Shown: positions 34,956 through 46,758 of the stretch, piece by piece
Layout of the letters: each line of letters begins with the position of its first letter
Numbering within the stretch: position 1 is the first letter of the stretch
Assembly (NCBI GenBank): GCA_958295665.1
Contig: OY282560.1
Span: 42,223,044 to 42,287,043 of the forward strand
DNA length: 64,000 nucleotides
Direction: 5' to 3'
From: Tipula vernalis
Taxonomy: Eukaryota > Arthropoda > Insecta > Diptera > Tipulidae
Made by a program: the position numbers and the translations under genes
The notes under the pieces: generated by a model
Told to the model about the DNA's origin: nothing
Seen by the model: only the letters and a program-made list of their open reading frames with translations
Databases searched by the model: none

Positions 34956-37333
34956 TCGGAGCACAATTGCAGATTTCGGATTTTTACAGCTCTGAATTGG
35001 CTGAGCTATAGTAAGGTGATTTTCTTCGAATCGATTTTTCCGTGAAATGAATGGAAATAATCAACCAATTTTAATGCGGTTTGGCAAAACAATTACAAGT
35101 CCCGAGACCTATCATTTGAGGTATCAAGAACCGCAATCGGAGCACAATTGCAGATTTCGGATTTTTACAGCTCTGAATCGGCTGAGCTATAGTAAGGTGA
35201 TTTTCTTCGAATCGATTTTTCTGTGAAATGTATGGAAATAATCAACCAATTTTAATGCGGTTTGGCATAACAATTACAAGTCCCGAGACCTATCATTTGA
35301 GGTATCAAGAACCGCAATCGGAGCACAATTGCAGATTTCGGATTTTTACAGCTCTGAATCGGCTGAGCTATAGTAAGGTGATTTTCTTCGAATCGATTTT
35401 TCCGTGAAATGAATGGAAATAATCAACCAATTTTAATGCGGTTTGGCAAAACAATTACAAGTCCCGAGACCTATCATTTGAGGTATCAAGAACCGCAATC
35501 GGAGCACAATTGCAGATTTCGGATTTTTACAGCTCTGAATCGGCTGAGCTATAGTAAGGTGATTTTCTTCGAATCGAACTTTCTTCGAAATGTATGGTAT
35601 AGCAATTACAGGTTTCATGACCTATCATTTAAGGTGTCAAGAACCGCAATCGGAGCACAATTGCAGATTTCGGATTTTTACAGCTCTGAATCGGCTGAGC
35701 TATAGTAAGGTGATTTTCTTCGAATCGATTTTTCTGTGAAATGTATGGAAATAATCAACCAATTTTAATGCGGTTTGGCATAACAATTACAAGTCCCGAG
35801 ACCTATCATTTGAGGTATCAAGAACCGCAATCGGAGCACAATTGCAGATTTCGGATTTTTACAGCTCTGAATCGGCTGAGCTATAGTAAGGTGATTTTCT
35901 TCGAATCGATTTTTCCGTGAAATGAATGGAAATAATCAACCAAATTTAATGCGGTTTGGCAAAACAATTACAAGTCCCGAGACCTATCATTTGAGGTATC
36001 AAGAACCGCAATCGGAGCACAATTGCAGATTTCGGATTTTTACAGCTCTGAATCGGCTGAGCTATAGTAAGGTGATTTTCTTCGAATCGAACTTTCTTCG
36101 AAATGTATGGTATAGCAATTACAGGTTTCATGACCTATCATTTAAGGTGTCAAGAACCGCAATCGGAGCACAATTGCAGATTTCGGATTTTTACAGCTCT
36201 GAATCGGCTGAGCTGTAAGGTGATTTTCTTCGAATCGAACTTTCTTCGAAATGTACGGTATAGCAATTACAGGTCTCGTGACCTATCATTTAAGGTATCA
36301 AGAACCGCAATCGGAGCACAATTGCAGATTTCGGATTTTTACAGCTCTGAATCGGCTGAGCTATAGTAAGGTGATTTTCTTCGAATCGATTTTTCCGTGA
36401 AATGAATGGAAATAATCAACCAATTTTAATGCGGTTTGGCAAAACAATTACAAGTCCCGAGACCTATCATTTGAGGTATCAAGAACCGCAATCGGAGCAC
36501 AATTGCAGATTTCGGATTTTTACAGCTCTGAATCGGCTGAGCTATAGTAAGGTGATTTTCTTCGAATCGAACTTTCTTCGAAATGTATGGTATAGCAATT
36601 ACAGGTTTCATGACCTATCATTTAAGGTGTCAAGAACCGCAATCGGAGCACAATTGCAGATTTCGGATTTTTACAGCTCTGAATCGGCTGAGCTATAGTA
36701 AGGTGATTTTCTTCGAATCGATTTTTCCGTGAAATGAATGGAAATAATCAACCAATTTTAATGCGGTTTGGCAAAACAATTACAAGTCCCGAGACCTATC
36801 ATTTGAGGTATCAAGAACCGCAATCGGAGCACAATTGCAGATTTCGGATTTTTACAGCTCTGAATCGGCTGAGCTGTAAGGTGATTTTCTTCGAATCGAA
36901 CTTTCTTCGAAATGTACGGTATAGCAATTACAGGTCTCGTGACCTATCATTTAAGGTATCAAGAACCGCAATCGGAGCACAATTGCAGATTTCGGATTTT
37001 TACAGCTCTGAATCGGCTGAGCTATAGTAAGGTGATTTTCTTCGAATCGATTTTTCTGTGAAATGTATGGAAATAATCAACCAATTTTAATGCGGTTTGG
37101 CATAACAATTACAAGTCCCGAGACCTATCATTTGAGGTATCAAGAACCGCAATCGGAGCACAATTGCAGATTTCGGATTTTTACAGCTCTGAATCGGCTG
37201 AGCTATAGTAAGGTGATTTTCTTCGAATCGATTTTTCTGTGAAATGTATGGAAATAATCAACCAATTTTAATGCGGTTTGGCATAACAATTACAAGTCCC
37301 GAGACCTATCATTTGAGGTATCAAGAACCGCAA
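34956..37333 (+). repeat. 2,378-bp 14-monomer block, copy 1 of 2 (contains 1,536-bp copy 3)
   Basis: Map: 34956 B (gaattgg tag), 35137 A, 35318 B, 35499 C, 35650 A, 35831 Bn, 36012 C, 36163 D, 36311 B, 36492 C, 36643 B, 36824 D, 36972 A, 37153 A. The same order, length and tag occur at 40702-43079, 5,746 bp downstream. The block joins the tagged 1,536-bp unit and the 1,503-bp Bn unit seen alone at 24191. Confidence 0.93.
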
Positions 37334-40300
37334 TCGGAGCACAATTGCAGATTTCGGATTTTTACAGCTCTGAATCGGCTGAGCTATAGTAAGGTGATTT
37401 TCTTCGAATCGATTTTTCTGTGAAATGTATGGAAATAATCAACCAATTTTAATGCGGTTTGGCATAACAATTACAAGTCCCGAGACCTATCATTTGAGGT
37501 ATCAAGAACCGCAATCGGAGCACAATTGCAGATTTCGGATTTTTACAGCTCTGAATCGGCTGAGCTATAGTAAGGTGATTTTCTTCGAATCGATTTTTCC
37601 GTGAAATGAATGGAAATAATCAACCAATTTTAATGCGGTTTGGCAAAACAATTACAAGTCCCGAGACCTATCATTTGAGGTATCAAGAACCGCAATCGGA
37701 GCACAATTGCAGATTTCGGATTTTTACAGCTCTGAATCGGCTGAGCTATAGTAAGGTGATTTTCTTCGAATCGAACTTTCTTCGAAATGTATGGTATAGC
37801 AATTACAGGTTTCATGACCTATCATTTAAGGTGTCAAGAACCGCAATCGGAGCACAATTGCAGATTTCGGATTTTTACAGCTCTGAATCGGCTGAGCTAT
37901 AGTAAGGTGATTTTCTTCGAATCGATTTTTCTGTGAAATGTATGGAAATAATCAACCAATTTTAATGCGGTTTGGCATAACAATTACAAGTCCCGAGACC
38001 TATCATTTGAGGTATCAAGAACCGCAATCGGAGCACAATTGCAGATTTCGGATTTTTACAGCTCTGAATCGGCTGAGCTGTAAGGTGATTTTCTTCGAAT
38101 CGAACTTTCTTCGAAATGTACGGTATAGCAATTACAGGTCTCGTGACCTATCATTTAAGGTATCAAGAACCGCAATCGGAGCACAATTGCAGATTTCGGA
38201 TTTTTACAGCTCTGAATCGGCTGAGCTATAGTAAGGTGATTTTCTTCGAATCGATTTTTCTGTGAAATGTATGGAAATAATCAACCAATTTTAATGCGGT
38301 TTGGCATAACAATTACAAGTCCCGAGACCTATCATTTGAGGTATCAAGAACCGCAATCGGAGCACAATTGCAGATTTCGGATTTTTACAGCTCTGAATCG
38401 GCTGAGCTATAGTATGGTGATTTTCTTCGAATCGATTTTTCCGTGAAATGAATGGAAATAATCAACCAATTTTAATGCGGTTTGGCAAAACAATTACAAG
38501 TCCCGAGACCTATCATTTGAGGTATCAAGAACCGCAATCGGAGCACAATTGCAGATTTCGGATTTTTACAGCTCTGAATCGGCTGAGCTATAGTAAGGTG
38601 ATTTTCTTCGAATCGAACTTTCTTCGAAATGTATGGTATAGCAATTACAGGTTTCATGACCTATCATTTAAGGTGTCAAGAACCGCAATCGGAGCACAAT
38701 TGCAGATTTCGGATTTTTACAGCTCTGAATCGGCTGAGCTATAGTAAGGTGATTTTCTTCGAATCGATTTTTCTGTGAAATGTATGGAAATAATCAACCA
38801 ATTTTAATGCGGTTTGGCATAACAATTACAAGTCCCGAGACCTATCATTTGAGGTATCAAGAACCGCAATCGGAGCACAATTGCAGATTTCGGATTTTTA
38901 CAGCTCTGAATCGGCTGAGCTGTAAGGTGATTTTCTTCGAATCGAACTTTCTTCGAAATGTACGGTATAGCAATTACAGGTCTCGTGACCTATCATTTAA
39001 GGTATCAAGAACCGCAATCGGAGCACAATTGCAGATTTCGGATTTTTACAGCTCTGAATCGGCTGAGCTATAGTAAGGTGATTTTCTTCGAATCGATTTT
39101 TCCGTGAAATGAATGGAAATAATCAACCAATTTTAATGCGGTTTGGCAAAACAATTACAAGTCCCGAGACCTATCATTTGAGGTATCAAGAACCGCAATC
39201 GGAGCACAATTGCAGATTTCGGATTTTTACAGCTCTGAATCGGCTGAGCTATAGTAAGGTGATTTTCTTCGAATCGAACTTTCTTCGAAATGTATGGTAT
39301 AGCAATTACAGGTTTCATGACCTATCATTTAAGGTGTCAAGAACCGCAATCGGAGCACAATTGCAGATTTTGGATTTTTACAGCTCTGAATCGGCTGAGC
39401 TATAGTAAGGTGATTTTCTTCGAATCGATTTTTCTGTGAAATGTATGGAAATAATCAACCAATTTTAATGCGGTTTGGCAAAACAATTACAAGTCCCGAG
39501 ACCTATCATTTGAGGTATCAAGAACCGCAATCGGAGCACAATTGCAGATTTCGGATTTTTACAGCTCTGAATCGGCTGAGCTATAGTAAGGTGATTTTCT
39601 TCGAATCGATTTTTCCGTGAAATGAATGGAAATAATCAACCAATTTTAATGCGGTTTGGCAAAACAATTACAAGTCCCGAGACCTATCATTTGAGGTATC
39701 AAGAACCGCAATCGGAGCACAATTGCAGATTTCGGATTTTTACAGCTCTGAATCGGCTGAGCTGTAAGGTGATTTTCTTCGAATCGAACTTTCTTCGAAA
39801 TGTACGGTATAGCAATTACAGGTCTCGTGACCTATCATTTAAGGTATCAAGAACCGCAATCGGAGCACAATTGCAGATTTCGGATTTTTACAGCTCTGAA
39901 TCGGCTGAGCTATAGTAAGGTGATTTTCTTCGAATCGATTTTTCCGTGAAATGAATGGAAATAATCAACCAATTTTAATGCGGTTTGGCAAAACAATTAC
40001 AAGTCCCGAGACCTATCATTTGAGGTATCAAGAACCGCAATCGGAGCACAATTGCAGATTTCGGATTTTTACAGCTCTGAATCGGCTGAGCTGTAAGGTG
40101 ATTTTCTTCGAATCGAACTTTCTTCGAAATGTACGGTATAGCAATTACAGGTCTCGTGACCTATCATTTAAGGTATCAAGAACCGCAATCGGAGCACAAT
40201 TGCAGATTTCGGATTTTTACAGCTCTGAATCGGCTGAGCTATAGTAAGGTGATTTTCTTCGAATCGATTTTTCCGTGAAATGAATGGAAATAATCAACCA

Positions 40301-40701
40301 ATTTTAATGCGGTTTGGCAAAACAATTACAAGTCCCGAGACCTATCATTTGAGGTATCAAGAACCGCAATCGGAGCACAATTGCAGATTTCGGATTTTTA
40401 CAGCTCTGAATCGGCTGAGCTATAGTAAGGTGATTTTCTTCGAATCGAACTTTCTTCGAAATGTATGGTATAGCAATTACAGGTTTCATGACCTATCATT
40501 TAAGGTGTCAAGAACCGCAATCGGAGCACAATTGCAGATTTCGGATTTTTACAGCTCTGAATCGGCTGAGCTATAGTAAGGTGATTTTCTTCGAATCGAT
40601 TTTTCTGTGAAATGTATGGAAATAATCAACCAATTTTAATGCGGTTTGGCATAACAATTACAAGTCCCGAGACCTATCATTTGAGGTATCAAGAACCGCA
40701 A
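37334..40701 (+). repeat. Array segment between the two 2,378-bp blocks
   Basis: Map: 37334 A, 37515 B, 37696 C, 37847 A, 38028 D, 38176 A, 38357 B, 38538 C, 38689 A, 38870 D, 39018 B, 39199 C, 39350 Ak, 39531 B, 39712 D, 39860 B, 40041 D, 40189 B, 40370 C, 40521 A. B, C, A, D is repeated at 37515 and 38357. The run at 39018 (B, C, Ak, B, D, B, D, B) matches the beginning of the 2,339-bp blocks. Private changes are tagtatggtg in B 38357 and agattttgga in Ak 39350. Confidence 0.92.
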
Positions 40702-43079
40702 TCGGAGCACAATTGCAGATTTCGGATTTTTACAGCTCTGAATTGGCTGAGCTATAGTAAGGTGATTTTCTTCGAATCGATTTTTCCGTGAAATGAATGG
40801 AAATAATCAACCAATTTTAATGCGGTTTGGCAAAACAATTACAAGTCCCGAGACCTATCATTTGAGGTATCAAGAACCGCAATCGGAGCACAATTGCAGA
40901 TTTCGGATTTTTACAGCTCTGAATCGGCTGAGCTATAGTAAGGTGATTTTCTTCGAATCGATTTTTCTGTGAAATGTATGGAAATAATCAACCAATTTTA
41001 ATGCGGTTTGGCATAACAATTACAAGTCCCGAGACCTATCATTTGAGGTATCAAGAACCGCAATCGGAGCACAATTGCAGATTTCGGATTTTTACAGCTC
41101 TGAATCGGCTGAGCTATAGTAAGGTGATTTTCTTCGAATCGATTTTTCCGTGAAATGAATGGAAATAATCAACCAATTTTAATGCGGTTTGGCAAAACAA
41201 TTACAAGTCCCGAGACCTATCATTTGAGGTATCAAGAACCGCAATCGGAGCACAATTGCAGATTTCGGATTTTTACAGCTCTGAATCGGCTGAGCTATAG
41301 TAAGGTGATTTTCTTCGAATCGAACTTTCTTCGAAATGTATGGTATAGCAATTACAGGTTTCATGACCTATCATTTAAGGTGTCAAGAACCGCAATCGGA
41401 GCACAATTGCAGATTTCGGATTTTTACAGCTCTGAATCGGCTGAGCTATAGTAAGGTGATTTTCTTCGAATCGATTTTTCTGTGAAATGTATGGAAATAA
41501 TCAACCAATTTTAATGCGGTTTGGCATAACAATTACAAGTCCCGAGACCTATCATTTGAGGTATCAAGAACCGCAATCGGAGCACAATTGCAGATTTCGG
41601 ATTTTTACAGCTCTGAATCGGCTGAGCTATAGTAAGGTGATTTTCTTCGAATCGATTTTTCCGTGAAATGAATGGAAATAATCAACCAAATTTAATGCGG
41701 TTTGGCAAAACAATTACAAGTCCCGAGACCTATCATTTGAGGTATCAAGAACCGCAATCGGAGCACAATTGCAGATTTCGGATTTTTACAGCTCTGAATC
41801 GGCTGAGCTATAGTAAGGTGATTTTCTTCGAATCGAACTTTCTTCGAAATGTATGGTATAGCAATTACAGGTTTCATGACCTATCATTTAAGGTGTCAAG
41901 AACCGCAATCGGAGCACAATTGCAGATTTCGGATTTTTACAGCTCTGAATCGGCTGAGCTGTAAGGTGATTTTCTTCGAATCGAACTTTCTTCGAAATGT
42001 ACGGTATAGCAATTACAGGTCTCGTGACCTATCATTTAAGGTATCAAGAACCGCAATCGGAGCACAATTGCAGATTTCGGATTTTTACAGCTCTGAATCG
42101 GCTGAGCTATAGTAAGGTGATTTTCTTCGAATCGATTTTTCCGTGAAATGAATGGAAATAATCAACCAATTTTAATGCGGTTTGGCAAAACAATTACAAG
42201 TCCCGAGACCTATCATTTGAGGTATCAAGAACCGCAATCGGAGCACAATTGCAGATTTCGGATTTTTACAGCTCTGAATCGGCTGAGCTATAGTAAGGTG
42301 ATTTTCTTCGAATCGAACTTTCTTCGAAATGTATGGTATAGCAATTACAGGTTTCATGACCTATCATTTAAGGTGTCAAGAACCGCAATCGGAGCACAAT
42401 TGCAGATTTCGGATTTTTACAGCTCTGAATCGGCTGAGCTATAGTAAGGTGATTTTCTTCGAATCGATTTTTCCGTGAAATGAATGGAAATAATCAACCA
42501 ATTTTAATGCGGTTTGGCAAAACAATTACAAGTCCCGAGACCTATCATTTGAGGTATCAAGAACCGCAATCGGAGCACAATTGCAGATTTCGGATTTTTA
42601 CAGCTCTGAATCGGCTGAGCTGTAAGGTGATTTTCTTCGAATCGAACTTTCTTCGAAATGTACGGTATAGCAATTACAGGTCTCGTGACCTATCATTTAA
42701 GGTATCAAGAACCGCAATCGGAGCACAATTGCAGATTTCGGATTTTTACAGCTCTGAATCGGCTGAGCTATAGTAAGGTGATTTTCTTCGAATCGATTTT
42801 TCTGTGAAATGTATGGAAATAATCAACCAATTTTAATGCGGTTTGGCATAACAATTACAAGTCCCGAGACCTATCATTTGAGGTATCAAGAACCGCAATC
42901 GGAGCACAATTGCAGATTTCGGATTTTTACAGCTCTGAATCGGCTGAGCTATAGTAAGGTGATTTTCTTCGAATCGATTTTTCTGTGAAATGTATGGAAA
43001 TAATCAACCAATTTTAATGCGGTTTGGCATAACAATTACAAGTCCCGAGACCTATCATTTGAGGTATCAAGAACCGCAA
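40702..43079 (+). repeat. 2,378-bp 14-monomer block, copy 2 of 2 (contains 1,536-bp copy 4)
   Basis: Map: 40702 B (gaattgg tag), 40883 A, 41064 B, 41245 C, 41396 A, 41577 Bn, 41758 C, 41909 D, 42057 B, 42238 C, 42389 B, 42570 D, 42718 A, 42899 A. It equals 34956-37333 in order and length. It contains the last Bn monomer in the window. Confidence 0.93.
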
Positions 43080-43559
43080 TCGGAGCACAATTGCAGATTT
43101 CGGATTTTTACAGCTCTGAATCGGCTGAGCTATAGTAAGGTGATTTTCTTCGAATCGATTTTTCCGTGAAATGAATGGAAATAATCAACCAATTTTAATG
43201 CGGTTTGGCAAAACAATTACAAGTCCCGAGACCTATCATTTGAGGTATCAAGAACCGCAATCGGAGCACAATTGCAGATTTCGGATTTTTACAGCTCTGA
43301 ATCGGCTGAGCTATAGTAAGGTGATTTTCTTCGAATCGAACTTTCTTCGAAATGTATGGTATAGCAATTACAGGTTTCATGACCTATCATTTAAGGTGTC
43401 AAGAACCGCAATCGGAGCACAATTGCAGATTTCGGATTTTTACAGCTCTGAATCGGCTGAGCTGTAAGGTGATTTTCTTCGAATCGAACTTTCTTCGAAA
43501 TGTACGGTATAGCAATTACAGGTCTCGTGACCTATCATTTAAGGTATCAAGAACCGCAA
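43080..43559 (+). repeat. Single B-C-D trimer (480 bp) at the end of the D-rich domain
   Basis: Map: 43080 B, 43261 C, 43412 D. This D is the last one before 51165, so it marks the right boundary of the D-rich part of the array. Confidence 0.92.
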
Positions 43560-45611
43560 TCGGAGCACAATTGCAGATTTCGGATTTTTACAGCTCTGAA
43601 TCGGCTGAGCTATAGTAAGGTGATTTTCTTCGAATCGATTTTTCTGTGAAATGTATGGAAATAATCAACCAATTTTAATGCGGTTTGGCATAACAATTAC
43701 AAGTCCCGAGACCTATCATTTGAGGTATCAAGAACCGCAATCGGAGCACAATTGCAGATTTCGGATTTTTACAGCTCTGAATCGGCTGAGCTATAGTAAG
43801 GTGATTTTCTTCGAATCGATTTTTCCGTGAAATGAATGGAAATAATCAACCAATTTTAATGCGGTTTGGCAAAACAATTACAAGTCCCGAGACCTATCAT
43901 TTGAGGTATCAAGAACCGCAATCGGAGCACAATTGCAGATTTCGGATTTTTACAGCTCTGAATCGGCTGAGCTATAGTAAGGTGATTTTCTTCGAATCGA
44001 ACTTTTTTCGAAATGTATGGTATAGCAATTACAGGTTTCATGACCTATCATTTAAGGTGTCAAGAACCGCAATCGGAGCACAATTGCAGATTTCGGATTT
44101 TTACAGCTCTGAATCGGCTGAGCTATAGTAAGGTGATTTTCTTCGAATTGATTTTTCTGTGAAATGTATGGAAATAATCAACCAATTTTAATGCGGTTTG
44201 GCATAACAATTACAAGTCCCGAGACCTATCATTTGAGGTATCAAGAACCGCAATCGGAGCACAATTGCAGATTTCGGATTTTTACAGCTCTGAATCGGCT
44301 GAGCTATAGTAAGGTGATTTTCTTCGAATCGATTTTTCCGTGAAATGAATGGAAATAATCAACCAATTTTAATGCGGTTTGGCAAAACAATTACAAGTCC
44401 CGAGACCTATCATTTGAGGTATCAAGAACCGCAATCGGAGCACAATTGCAGATTTCGGATTTTTACAGCTCTGAATCGGCTGAGCTATAGTAAGGTGATT
44501 TTCTTCGAATCGAACTTTCTTCGAAATGTATGGTATAGCAATTACAGGTTTCATGACCTATCATTTAAGGTGTCAAGAACCGCAATCGGAGCACAATTGC
44601 AGATTTCGGATTTTTACAGCTCTGAATCGGCTGAGCTATAGTAAGGTGATTTTCTTCGAATCGATTTTTCTGTGAAATGTATGGAAATAATCAACCAATT
44701 TTAATGCGGTTTGGCATAACAATTACAAGTCCCGAGACCTATCATTTGAGGTATCAAGAACCGCAATCGGAGCACAATTGCAGATTTCGGATTTTTACAG
44801 CTCTGAATCGGCTGAGCTATAGTAAGGTGATTTTCTTCGAATCGATTTTTCCGTGAAATGAATGGAAATAATCAACCAATTTTAATGCGGTTTGGCAAAA
44901 CAATTACAAGTCCCGAGACCTATCATTTGAGGTATCAAGAACCGCAATCGGAGCACAATTGCAGATTTCGGATTTTTACAGCTCTGAATCGGCTGAGCTA
45001 TAGTAAGGTGATTTTCTTCGAATCGAACTTTTTTCGAAATGTATGGTATAGCAATTACAGGTTTCATGACCTATCATTTAAGGTGTCAAGAACCGCAATC
45101 GGAGCACAATTGCAGATTTCGGATTTTTACAGCTCTGAATCGGCTGAGCTATAGTAAGGTGATTTTCTTCGAATCGATTTTTCTGTGAAATGTATGGAAA
45201 TAATCAACCAATTTTAATGCGGTTTGGCATAACAATTACAAGTCCCGAGACCTATCATTTGAGGTATCAAGAACCGCAATCGGAGCACAATTGCAGATTT
45301 CGGATTTTTACAGCTCTGAATCGGCTGAGCTATAGTAAGGTGATTTTCTTCGAATCGATTTTTCCGTGAAATGAATGGAAATAATCAACCAATTTTAATG
45401 CGGTTTGGCAAAACAATTACAAGTCCCGAGACCTATCATTTGAGGTATCAAGAACCGCAATCGGAGCACAATTGCAGATTTCGGATTTTTACAGCTCTGA
45501 ATCGGCTGAGCTATAGTAAGGTGATTTTCTTCGAATCGAACTTTCTTCGAAATGTATGGTATAGCAATTACAGGTTTCATGACCTATCATTTAAGGTGTC
45601 AAGAACCGCAA
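43560..45611 (+). repeat. Four tandem A-B-C trimers (513-bp period)
   Basis: Map: 43560 A, 43741 B, 43922 C, 44073 A, 44254 B, 44435 C, 44586 A, 44767 B, 44948 C, 45099 A, 45280 B, 45461 C. A private acttttttcg in the C monomers at 43922 and 44948 lies exactly 1,026 bp apart. That shows duplication of a six-monomer (two-trimer) unit. The A at 44073 has a private gaattgattt. Confidence 0.95.
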
Positions 45612-45762
45612 TCGGAGCACAATTGCAGATTTCGGATTTTTACAGCTCTGAATCGGCTGAGCTATAGTAAGGTGATTTTCTTCGAATCGAACTTTCTTCG
45701 AAATGTATGGTATAGCAATTACAGATTTCATGACCTATCATTTAAGGTGTCAAGAACCGCAA
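45612..45762 (+). repeat. Variant monomer Ca (example)
   Basis: Ca is class C with cagatttcatg in place of caggtttcatg. Ten copies occur: 45612, 46276, 47121, 49837, 50501, 51313, 51464, 52641, 56830 and 57494. Ca usually follows ordinary C, producing C-Ca short-short pairs that are nearly absent from the left part of the window. Confidence 0.92.
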
Positions 45763-45943
45763 TCGGAGCACAATTGCAGATTTCGGATTTTTACAGCTCT
45801 GAATCGGCTGAGCTATAGTAAGGTGATTTTCTTCGAATCGATTTTTCTGTGAAATGTATGGAAATAATCAACCAATTTTAATGCGGTTTGGCATAACAAT
45901 TACAAGTCCCGAGACCTATCATTTGAGGTATCAAGAACCGCAA

Positions 45944-46124
45944 TCGGAGCACAATTGCAGATTTCGGATTTTTACAGCTCTGAATCGGCTGAGCTATAGT
46001 ACGGTGATTTTCTTCGAATCGATTTTTCCGTGAAATGAATGGAAATAATCAACCAATTTTAATGCGGTTTGGCAAAACAATTACAAGTCCCGAGACCTAT
46101 CATTTGAGGTATCAAGAACCGCAA
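45944..46124 (+). repeat. Variant monomer Bx (example)
   Basis: Bx is class B with gtacggtg in place of gtaaggtg. Ten copies occur: 45944, 47453, 48479, 50169, 51796, 52973, 53486, 55110, 57826 and 60171. Each is preceded by A, and seven are followed by Cy. The copy at 52973 also has tatctagaacc. Confidence 0.92.
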
Positions 46125-46607
46125 TCGGAGCACAATTGCAGATTTCGGATTTTTACAGCTCTGAATCGGCTGAGCTATAGTAAGGTGATTTTCTTCGAAT
46201 CGAACTTTCTTCGAAATGTATGGTATAGCAATTACAGGTTTCATGACCTATCATTTAAGGTGTCAAGAACCGCAATCGGAGCACAATTGCAGATTTCGGA
46301 TTTTTACAGCTCTGAATCGGCTGAGCTATAGTAAGGTGATTTTCTTCGAATCGAACTTTCTTCGAAATGTATGGTATGGCAATTACAGATTTCATGACCT
46401 ATCATTTAAGGTGTCAAGAACCGCAATCGGAGCACAATTGCAGATTTCGGATTTTTACAGCTCTGAATCGGCTGAGCTATAGTAAGGTGATTTTCTTCGA
46501 ATCGATTTTTCTGTGAAATGTATGGAAATAATCAACCAATTTTAATGCGGTTTGGCATAACAATTACAAGTCCCGAGACCTATCATTTGAGGTATCAAGA
46601 ACCGCAA

Positions 46608-46758
46608 TCGGAGCACAATTGCAGATTTCGGATTTTTACAGCTCTGAATCGGCTGAGCTAAAGTAAGGTGATTTTCTTCGAATCGAACTTTCTTCGAAAT
46701 GTATGGTATGGCAATTACAGGTTTCATGACCTATCATTTAAGGTGTCAAGAACCGCAA
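46608..46758 (+). repeat. Variant monomer Cy (example)
   Basis: Cy is class C with gctaaagtaagg (others gctatagtaagg) and ggtatggcaatt (others ggtatagcaatt). Fifteen copies occur: 46608, 47634, 48147, 48660, 49173, 50833, 51977, 53154, 53667, 54778, 55291, 58007, 59839, 60533 and 61559. The aaa change puts a stop in the frame that is open in ordinary C, which argues against any coding role for the array. Confidence 0.92.
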
